This document shows positions 55,666 to 64,000 of a DNA stretch of 64,000 nt, piece after piece; the first letter of the stretch is position 1, and each line of letters begins with the position of its first letter. The DNA lies in NCBI GenBank assembly GCA_013054445.1, contig JAAMPI010000002.1:1-64000 (forward strand). Direction: 5' to 3'. A model generated the notes under the pieces. That model was not told the DNA's origin, searched no databases, and was given only the letters and a program-made list of their open reading frames with translations. A program made the translations under genes and the position numbers. The stretch is from Cudoniella acicularis. Its lineage: Eukaryota; Ascomycota; Leotiomycetes; Helotiales; Helotiaceae.

Positions 55666-58600
55666 ATTTTGGGATCGTGGGAAGATGGGATGGCATGAGG
55701 TCTTGCGAATCCGTTGGAACCGGTGTGTTCAATGATTCGGGAGTTTTGCCAATTTGGACAAACTCTTCTGCCTAGAGCAGAAGTCCAGTGGAATTGTTCG
55801 ATTTTGGAGTTGTGGTTGAAGACAGCAAGTAGGAATCGGGTGGGGGTCTGTGCGCAGCCTTCTTGACGAGGCTCCAGCCGAGATCTTGAACTTCAACCTC
55901 ATCCCATCAACAAGATCGCTAAGAATCAGTATCGTTGCCGCTAAATCTATGGAAACCAGTGTCCTTTGTTATTGGGCGTATAAATGATTATTTGCCCTTA
56001 CTTTTGCCACCATTCTCGGGAAAAAAATTAGCAAACTTTGACAAGGAATCAAGGAGGTGTTGTTCGTTTTATAGTGATCGGGCAGCAGTCACCCAAATAA
56101 TTGACCTTTTTTACTATTAACATGTTTCTCTGTCCTGGCAAGTCTGTGGCCACATGATTGAGATATTTAAAAAGAAGCAACCCAGGAGAAAATAGTCCAG
56201 TCTATATGGAAATCATATTCCACAACAAGTTTCATCACCGGTCCGCTATTCAATAATTTCAAGTAACCCCGAATCTTTGGTTTGTGCATTAATGTTTGTA
56301 CTATCTTGCAATTTAGATAAAATCGCCCACAAGTGGAGAGGCTCTTACACGAGGAAGATTTCTCTTGCGCAAAGAGGCTCATCATTTGTCAAGCATGGTG
56401 TCACTGCAAGTCTGCAGTGGCCACCTACTTCTTTACTTAAACAGTATTAGAAAATGTTTTCAAATTCAAATTCAGATCCTTTTTTCTTCTTCTAAAATGT
56501 CAAAGCGTGCTCCCTATTTCACGAGCTCCAATATCATTCCCTGGCAGCAGGTATTTTATTGCCAGTTGCAGGGCATAACACTACGAAAGCACTATCGCTC
56601 TGAATTTTTTACACAATATATATGAATATGCAATGACGTATGGGGTGGAGCCCAAAAGTAGCGCGGGACCCTCCTACAGTACTCGATATATCGGGTCCCA
56701 ACAAACCTCGGTCCCTCTTTAGCCGGCGTAGTTGCGGTCTAGTACCAGCAGTCAAAGGGATCGGTCCCGAGAATCGTTTTAAGCTCAAAAGTGACTCGCA
56801 AGCCTTTCAATCTCACATGAACAGAAAAATAAACAGGCCCGCGTTCTTCTAACCACCTCTGTAACTAGTGCACCATGGTCACATGGGTGGTACTCAATAG
56901 TTGGAGCTACTTCCTAATCTTTGAATCCATCCTCGTGGGTGCAAAAAAGGATGACACACTACTAGACCAGGAGAGGTACTCCAAAACTGTGAGCCTTTTT
57001 GAACAGACTAGGATCTCGCGCTAGAAAAAGTTATCCCTATAATACGGATGAAAAGATTAATTAGCTATTGATTTTTAAATATCTCTGTATCTGTGGATAA
57101 TTCAGTGGCTTAGCTAGTAAATCTTCACAATACGCCCGACGGCGTGCCACCTTTTTCAGCATCTACGAGCCAGCCTCAAGCCTCAAAAATCACTGTTGCC
57201 TGCAGACTCTGCACTTGAATCACCTTTATACCTTCACACCTGGGAGGTCCAAGGTACAAATCTACGTAGGATTATTATCTACAGCGTTGATAAGGATTTT
57301 CTGTCTACCCAAAAACAATAAAAAACAAATACAAAAGAATGGCGGTTCCTACAACACTCTGGTCACTTTCCTACCAGTGTTTCTTCACCACCGCAGCTCA
57401 AGAACATCGGCCGATGTAAGGCACCCCCGGCTTCTTTCGCAAAAGCTTACCATTTCAAGCTCATTAGGCGTGAAAACGTGGTCCTTCGGCGGGAAATCGA
57501 GCGTATGAAAAAGCAATTGGAAGCGCTAAAATGTGTAACGGAGGAGGAGAATTAGGGAAGATGAGCCGCGTGATATGGAAATAAGATTGGATTATTACGG
57601 CTACAAATAGAGAAGGAGCTGTAATTCTGGTTTAGGAAAGTGCAGTAGAGCCAAGCAAGATTTAATTCAATCTAACATGGAATTTTGGCAGATCGATGGG
57701 AGAAAGGGGCGTCGCTTAAAAAAACTGGAACTGGAACTACAAAATTCCTCCTAGAAAAGATGCAGTACAATATAATCAAAAAGCAAAAGAGCTCGGTTCG
57801 ACCAATTCCTTATTACAGGAATTGACGTACTTATGTCTCTATGTTATTCTCCCTGCAGGAGGCGGGGAACAGGAACTCGGTACTAGGCTCGTATTACCCC
57901 AAAGGGGTAATCGTACCTTGCTACCAGGGTTCAACCATGTAGCTTTTCCGCTATAAACTGTATCATTACAACATAGGTGCTTTAGTGATAGAAAAAAGCT
58001 TATTTGATGTTATCAAGGTAGGGGTGGGTCAAATTAGGCAAATAGCAGGTGGGTGAATGTGGTGGGAGGGTTGAAAGTGAATTTTTGGGTCTGAGGTTAC
58101 ATACTTGAGAGGCTACTACTTATTCACTAACTCAGGGTACCTTTACTGAGTATATTAAACTGTATTGTGGTACTAGATAACTACACAGTACCTGAGTATT
58201 TCACAGAAACTTGATCATGAAGTAGGTGTGATAAGTCATATAGACTACAAATACAAATGTGAGCAAGTACTAAAACAATTAAAAAAACCCCTTTAGGTAT
58301 TCCTTGTCACCCCTGGTCAAAACTCCTGCCAAGATGTCAAAACCATGGAACAATCTACAAACTTCAACACCGCTGCGGGCCTGCGGCTCTGCCAAGTACA
58401 GACTCACGATGGATCAACCATATTGGCTTGTGGTTGATAGCCTCTCCCGACACTCCCCTCTGCATCAGCATTTAATATATCGGACCTAGCATTGGGTCGT
58501 AACTCTCTTCCCTATTTTCCCCTGTCCGTAAGGAATGTCTCCTTATACAGACTACAAGGCGTTCTCTTCATCAAATTTGGCTTCTCAACATTTTCTTGAG

Positions 58601-58689
58601 GAACCGTCACTGCATCCTGACCAGGATAGTCGGGCAAGGCCCACTCATGATTCTCCTAATACCCATTCTTCCTATCTCTCCACTTCAAC
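55666..58689. other. Gene-poor 3-kb stretch upstream of COG1
   Basis: No confident gene. Short ORFs (55935-57508) lack domains and overlap in opposite frames. A frame at 57440-57555 encodes a charged helix (RREIERMKKQLEALK) ending in a stop, possibly a small-gene remnant. 57894-57910 holds TTACCCC-AAA-GGGGTAA, a perfect 7-bp inverted repeat. Much of the region looks like neutral intergenic DNA. Confidence 0.4.
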
Positions 58690-59335
58690 AAACCAATCAA
58701 TCGCAAAAATCAATTGCTGTCACCACAAAATTCCTCTTATCTTCAAAGCCCGACCCTAGACCCTCTGCCTCTCCATCCTCTAGAAGAGAGATCGTATTGC
58801 TCCTCGGCATTTAAATTGCCGGGTGTATGAAATCCAGTAACAGGGAGTTGCAGAGTATATTTGTGCCTTCGAATACCCAGAAGAATCATTCGTACCGAAT
58901 GACGGAATTAATGGACATTGGGCCAAAGCCTTTAGCGACGTGAATTTGTGAAGCAGCGAAGTCTTCGACCTGGGGATATATAGTACAGATCAGGATGGAC
59001 GTAATCGAGATGTAGTTGGTTGTAAGGACCGGGTCGATGTGTTTGGATGTGAGGTTATGGGCGCGGAATTTTTGGTGGAAATAGAATATTAGACCCGCGA
59101 GCGAGAGTAGGGCGAAGGAGGTTATGCCCAAGCCATTGATTCGATTCTGGTAAACATTCTATAATTGGGAAGCAACTTGACCGTTGAAAGTTTCGATGAC
59201 TGCAAAGAAGAAGCTAAAAGTGGTGAAAACACCGCCCGGATTCAGTAGTAAATAATAAATAATAAGGGTTCTGTAGTTGGCAAGTGCGTATAGTGGGGCT
59301 GTACTATCTCCTCGACCGTAATGTTCGCAGTATCG
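58690..59335 (-). pseudogene. RTA1-like membrane protein, C-terminal remnant
   Basis: Read through stops, the frame gives LNPGGVFTTFSFFFAVIETF, then NGLGITSFALLSLAGLIFYF, then HIDPVLTTNYISITSILI, then GFGPMSINSVIRYE*FFWVF and HPAI*MPRSN, then FEDKRNF. The order fits the second half of fungal RTA1-like seven-TM proteins (lipid-translocating exporters or stress-response membrane proteins). In-frame stops are at 59159-59161 (TAG), 58886-58888 (TGA at an expected Trp) and 58811-58813 (TAA). The N-terminal helices are missing. It lies outside the TA-rich islands, so this is ordinary decay or light RIP. Confidence 0.62.
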
Positions 59336-60000
59336 CCAAATAGATTATAACACTCTCAATATCTCTGCTGCTGTGACACATTATAAGAAAAAAGTGGATT
59401 TATCCTAATCTAGCTTATCCTCTTATATTGACTCTCGAATTTTAGCACTTTTCGCTTAGTGGTTATTTCTTGATTTTCGAGTGTTTTATACCAATTTGCT
59501 CTACTGCGCACATAACGGTCGAGGAGATAGGCTACGCATAGTAAGGTATTAAGGTATTGTAAAAGCAACTTTTGTCGTGATGGAAGCATTAATTTACGTA
59601 TAATATATCCGGCAACGACGATCAGTGTGGGAAAGGGGAAAAGCCCGTAAATTTCCACGCCTCAAAGTGTCTGTTGTTTTGTGAGTACTTGTCAATTAAT
59701 GTTGACGTTCTGGACTTACATGCATTGCTCTATGTGAATTACACAAGAAAATGCAAAGAAGGCCGCTCATATGATTACAGAACTCTATTTAGGAACTAAG
59801 TACTACCCATAACTACGCGAATCGGCTTGCAGCCATTCAAGTCGCTTGCCAGTTTGCGAACTTGATTGAAAGACATGAAGGCTGCGCAGAGGCCATGCCC
59901 GTTTAGGCAAGCCCAGAAGCTTGAAAGATTTGATCCTGTGATGATGCGAAAGGGGTGGTTGAATTATGCGTCCATCTTGCTTTCAAAGAACGATGTAATG
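59336..60000. other. Intergenic between RTA1 remnant and FLX1
   Basis: A minus-strand ORF at 59410-59658 encodes 82 residues with a hydrophobic start (LFPFPTLIVVAGYII), but it does not fit the missing N-terminus of the RTA1 remnant and no family is recognised. It is left unassigned. Confidence 0.35.
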
Positions 60001-61036
60001 CTATCTTTCGCTCCAAAGAGGTAGAAAGTACCTCACATTCTCGTATACCAAGAAGGTTACCCAGGTCGCAGGCAAAACTCTCACAATATTTGTCCCTAAG
60101 CCTTTGTAGAACCCATTCCAACCCTCTTCTCTCCAGACCTTTCTTGCAACTCCTCGAATCCCCTTCCCAAATTTTTCATCCGCATGGTAAGTTTGTATTC
60201 GACTTCGGACAACTTGGTATGGATAAGTTACTGTGCCAGCCACGACCTTCGCTGAGCCGCTGATGACCAATGTTGCAGTATTGCCCAATTTCTCGGGTCG
60301 ATGGTCACTGGCTTCGGTATTCTGTCGTGACTCATGCTCATGAGCAAGATACTTCCTCCAAATGTTCTTCATCGGCTCGTATACAGCAAATTGCACAGCT
60401 CCGTGACTATTTCCAAGCAAGCTAACACCGACACCTCTGTAGAACCCTCTCACACCCTCATTCCGCCACAACTCTTGTAATCCATGAGCTGTGCTTTTAT
60501 AGGCTCCTTCCGTGCCTTGATCGGAACTTAACATGCGGGTTTTCAAAACCCATATCGGATTCGTGGAGAGCGTGATAATTGTCCCTGATATCCCGGAGGC
60601 AAGAAAGTAGTCAAACGCTGTTAGGTCTTTTCGAGTTTCGGCAACATGGGTTTGGCTTTTGAGGATTGCAGCGGGTCGATTGTGAAAGGCCAGTAATTGA
60701 TCCTCAGCGATTGATTTGAAGTAGAAGAAAATGGCCCAACTGCTTGCGTTTCCAACCAAATTTGGCGTTAGCCCCCGATAAAGGCTTTGAATTGGGCGCT
60801 CATTGCCGACGAGAGACTTCAGGATTCTAAATGCATTGGCGGAGGTAGAGGATGTTCCACGATCAACTGTATGCGAGTTAATTATGAGCACGATGGCTGC
60901 AGAGGGGAGATTTACTCTGGAGGCGTGTTTTGATTACATCCAAGGGATGAACGGCGAGGGTTGAGATAGTACCGGCTGAGAGGCCAGCGATAGTCTCGAC
61001 AAGCGCGGGGGAGATGCGCGCATGGTTGTCACTCAT
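60001..61036 (-). CDS. FLX1: Mitochondrial FAD carrier, SLC25 family
   Basis: Inner-membrane carrier of the FLX1 type, which exchanges FAD (and related cofactors) between cytosol and matrix. Two exons, 60916-61036 and 60001-60866, with a 49-bp intron 60867-60915. The CDS is 987 nt, 328 aa. Exon 1 starts MSDNHARISPALVETIAG and carries the first signature PLDVIKTRLQ. The second signature, PIWVLKTRM, has the Trp typical of folate/FAD/pyrimidine carriers, and the third is PYQVVRSRI. Three repeats of about 100 residues with six TM helices are discernible. YRGLTPNLVGN and FYKGLGTNIVRVLPA are the expected loop motifs. Intact. FLX1 is preferred over NAD carriers by the N-terminal ETIAGLSAGTIST and overall pattern. 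Confidence 0.83.
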
Positions 61037-62294
61037 CAGGGTGTTTTTGTACTTGTCATGTTGTGTGTGATGTTGACTATAGAATGTACTAAAGAAAAAG
61101 TTCTTGAACGGCTACATTGAAGCTTGAGACTAGAAGGTTTGCCGAGGCTGAGAATTTTGAAAAAATAGCCTTGCAAATAGACTTCACAATTCCAGTTTCG
61201 CAGATGACTATATTTGTTCCATAGTTCCATAGAGGTGGACTAAATAAACGCATGAGCACGGATCTTTCACCCTTCATTATAAGCTGGGCAAGTGGTGATG
61301 TTGTTGATTGTACAATTACATCGTTGGTGCAGTGCCAACGAAGGATCCCTCAAGGCCCATCCAACCTTCCTGCAAACGCCATACCCATGCTACAATATGA
61401 CTACACAACAGGCTCAAAGAACCAGATATTGATCTGCCCATTTCCCATTATCACTCCATTGCCTTTGGAGATTCGTAACATCGAGAATTGTAATTGGGAA
61501 CCTTATGCGAGAGGGGAGAAGAGTCTGTTGGACGGAACACAATTAGCGTGCTATCGACAGGTAACCGGAATAGTTCAGAGCTCCTGACCTAATGAGTGAA
61601 GGTCGGGGCTCGCTGCGGGTATACCCAAGGTAGAGAATTAGGGGTAGGTAGCCACTGCAGAGGTCAGCACATAGCAGAGGAAGCAGCTGGCAGAGAGGTT
61701 GCATACTAGTGAATAGCAACACGAGATATATCAATTATCTTCCCAATGCGCTCCTATAGTTCTATCGTTAGTTGGAAATATGCGAATCGTGAAAGGAGGC
61801 GGACTTTGGTTTCTTCGGAGAGTTGCATTTTGACTTTTGGTTTTGTCTGGAGCTGTAGACATGACATTAGCAAAAGATCGAGGAGAATATATATGAGAGA
61901 GCAAAGGGACTTACATCGTTCTTGGGTGTGGAATTCAACACTGGATGAAGCTCGAACAATTGCTACTCGGGAAAAAAGTCCTTGGAGGTCGTGTTATGTA
62001 AGCATGCGATTTCCTCCTAGAAGCCTAAGGCAGCAAGACGACTTGATCTTTAACCAATGACTGAACCAGCCTTTTGCTCGTCGCCCCCACGTTACATTAC
62101 ATAAGCTAAACGGTTCTGCAAGGAGAATAGAAAAAGCTAGGCGTGTTCCCAGCCTCGTGAGCCTCGTTCACGATCTCGTGTTCCCATCGACTACGCAGTT
62201 CCACATTCTCACGATACCGTTTTGAGCGCCTCGTTGTCTGGACTCACCAGACTAATAGCATTGGTGTCGGATATTAATTCTCCTTCACGTCACG
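61037..62294. other. Divergent promoter region between FLX1 and HSH49
   Basis: FLX1 runs left and HSH49 runs right from this 1.26-kb interval. Short ORFs (61252-62060) have no domain and overlap on opposite strands. Probable shared or adjacent promoters; no specific site is claimed. Confidence 0.4.
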
Positions 62295-63450
62295 ATGTCT
62301 GGCGCAAGGCATTGGTATGAGCTGCTCCCAGTAACAATCTATTTATTTTCTTGATCAGAAAACTAATAACCTTTTTGTAGGGAGCAGGATAAAGAAGCCA
62401 CAGTTTATATCGGCAACATCGATGAACGTGTTACTGATAGTTTAGTATGGGAGCTTATGCTCCAAGCGGGTCGAATCGTGAATGTGCATCTACCAAAAGA
62501 CCGAGTCACACAGACACACCAAGGTTATGGCTTCGTGGAATTTATCAGTGAGGAGGACGCCGAGTATGCCGCGCGGATCATGAATCAAGTCCGGCTGTAC
62601 GGCAAGCCAATTCGAGTAAATAAGGTACGTTGCGCCAGCCTTTGCTGAAAGGGCATTGCTAACAGTGGAATAGGCTTCGGCAGACAAACAAAAAACCGTG
62701 GAAGTGGGCGCAGAGCTATTCATTGGAAATCTAGATCCAATGGTTGATGAAAAGACCCTCTACGACACCTTTTCGCGCTTTGGCTCTCTCATTTCCCCTC
62801 CTAAGATTGCACGCGATGAAGCTGGACTCTCTAAAGGTTATGGCTTCGTCTCCTACTCCAATTTCGAGGCATCCGATGATGCAATTGCGAACATGAACGG
62901 CCAATATTTGATGAATAAGGATATAAGTGTGCAATACGCATATAAGAAGGATGGCAAAGGCGAGAGACATGGAGATGAAGCGGAACGAATGCTCGCCAGT
63001 CAAGCCAAAAAGCACAACGTTGTACTTGATGTTCCCCAAATGCCTGCTCAACTTCTCTTGAGTGGCAATATACCCGCGGCTCCTGCAGCAATGCTTGACG
63101 GCCACCCAGGATCACAACAGATGGGTGGTCCTCCATCCGGGCCTCTTCCTCCTGGCTTTGGTGGTCGTCCGAACGGAAATTACAATGCAGTTCCACCTCC
63201 ACAACAGAGACCGAACGCTCCCCTTCCCCCACCACCATCCGGACTCCCCCAACGCCCTCCCCCTTCACAAGCTGGGTATGGTGGACCTCAAGATTTCCAC
63301 CCTCCTGGTTTTGCGCCTGGGCCTCCTGGGTTCCCACAGAATGTTCCCTTGCCGCCAGGGTTTGGAGGACAAATGCCGCAGGGTTTTATGCCCCCTCCAG
63401 GATTTCCACCACAGCAGCAGCAAGGGCCCCCAGGATATGCCAGAAGATGA
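62295..63450 (+). CDS. HSH49: Splicing factor 3b subunit 4 (U2 snRNP)
   Basis: Nuclear SF3b component (yeast Hsh49, human SF3B4/SAP49) that binds pre-mRNA near the branch point and partners with SF3b145. Three exons: 62295-62314, 62381-62624 and 62674-63450; introns are 62315-62380 and 62625-62673. The CDS is 1041 nt, 346 aa. RRM1 (about 13-90): RNP2 VYIGNI and RNP1 GYGFVEF. RRM2 (about 101-180): RNP2 LFIGNL and RNP1 GYGFVSY. The C-terminus is Pro/Gly/Gln-rich ([12 protein letters not shown]), as in the metazoan protein and unlike the short yeast one. Exon 1 encodes only MSGARHW. Intact. Confidence 0.9.
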
Positions 63451-63833
63451 CGCAGGGTGTTTTTAATGATCTGGCTCAATTCAAGAAAAAGAACTTGTAA
63501 GGCGAAATTCCTCAGGAATAGTACTACGACGGAATGCTCAAAAGCTGGCGTAGATTGGAAGGTGGACTTTTAAGGTCATAGAGAACCCGTATAATCGATA
63601 ACTTTCTTTGCTAAAGGCACAGAGGGACTTTTGCATTCGGAACTTTGTTCGCTTAGGAGGTGAATGACGCTTAACGGCATGAGCTAGGTAGGTCGGGAGT
63701 GAGTGATGAAGACAGAAAATGACTATATGCTTTTTGTGGACGCATCCATATTGTACAATACTTGAGAGATAATACAAAAAGTCAATCTGCGAGGCCTTCT
63801 GTGGCCGTCTCAGAAACCTATTTCCCTCGCATT
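63451..63833. other. Convergent 3' intergenic region
   Basis: 3' flank of HSH49 and of the leftward gene at the right edge. No gene is supported; the minus-strand ORF through 63538-63990 is a different frame from the real tail at 63834. Confidence 0.45.
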
Positions 63834-64000
63834 CTACTGAATACCTTGCACTGGCTCTTGTTCCATAGGGACATCTCCGTTGGGAACCGCAGCAACACCA
63901 TGCTCTTGTGCCTTCTTCTCGGCTTCTAAGAACCAAGCCTCTTCGACGGCAAACTTCCTTCTGAAAACCCTCAACCACCGCTCTCCCCACTGCCTAATCA
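63834..64000 (-). CDS. 3' end of an unidentified gene, cut by the window edge
   Basis: The last 54 codons of a leftward gene: IRQWGERWLRVFRRKFAVEE, then AWFLEAEKKAQEHGVAA, ending ...EPVQGIQ and TAG at 63834-63836. The basic and Trp-rich helix followed by an acidic tail looks coding and is preferred over the longer ORF in another frame, which is Cys/Arg-rich. I do not recognise the protein from this fragment. Confidence 0.5.
   Translation of the reverse strand, partial: IRQWGERWLRVFRRKFAVEEAWFLEAEKKAQEHGVAAVPNGDVPMEQEPVQGIQ

Noticed and set aside
59410..59658. 82-codon ORF as the missing N-terminus of the RTA1 remnant
   Set aside because: Hydrophobic at its start but its sequence does not fit the RTA1 first helices and it ends in a charged tail.
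63538..63990. 150-codon minus-strand ORF at the right edge
   Set aside because: Cys/Arg-rich and unrelated to any family; another frame over the same DNA gives a convincing protein tail ending at 63834.
1..64000. CRISPR arrays, bacterial operons, ribosome binding sites or replication origins
   Set aside because: The window is eukaryotic: spliced genes, fungal families and RIP. No regularly spaced short repeats were seen.

Overview
The window looks like nuclear DNA of a filamentous ascomycete (Pezizomycotina; a Leotiomycete is a guess, not shown). The evidence is short GT-AG introns (about 49-90 bp), a Zn2Cys6 regulator, HET/NLR and 2EXR-type gene relics, a phenylalanine ammonia-lyase, and large TA-rich blocks whose gene remnants carry TAG/TAA where CAG/CAA/TGG would be expected. 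That pattern is the signature of repeat-induced point mutation (RIP).

Layout. (1) 0-7.4 kb is ordinary gene space: a Zn2Cys6 regulator (-), a decayed DUF2306 membrane-protein gene (+) and the 5' part of an apsB/Mto1-like centrosomin-family gene (+), whose reading frame runs straight into AT-rich DNA and stops. (2) 7.4-31.4 kb is a 24-kb RIP island with almost no long ORF. Read through its stop codons it still shows recognisable gene families: two F-box genes, a J-domain gene, a C2H2 zinc-finger gene, a 2EXR gene, a SET-domain gene and several unidentified ORFs. Dispersed and tandem repeats and a Tc1/mariner element with terminal inverted repeats and a TA target duplication are also present. 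A broken HET-NLR gene lies just beyond at 32.2-33.3 kb. (3) 34.7-45.6 kb holds five genes all on the minus strand: a SnoaL-like protein, a broken tyrosinase, an intact three-exon PAL, an intact four-exon membrane-anchored tyrosinase and a stand-alone adenylation (ANL/NRPS-like A) enzyme. This reads as a small aromatic (cinnamate/phenol) metabolism cluster between two RIP islands. (4) 46.1-47.5 kb is a second, small RIP island. (5) 48-64 kb is conserved gene space: a bZIP factor, a mitochondrial DUF1640 coiled-coil protein, a decayed tRNA-Met, COG1 (Golgi tether), an RTA1-like pseudogene, the mitochondrial FAD carrier FLX1, the U2 snRNP protein HSH49/SF3B4, and the 3' end of an unidentified gene at the right edge.

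Exon structures for the Zn2Cys6 factor, PAL, tyrosinase, ANL enzyme, DUF1640 protein, FLX1 and HSH49 were worked out by hand. In each case the joined exons are an exact multiple of three. The cluster's chemistry and the history of the RIP island are inference; domain calls come from motif recognition without a database search.
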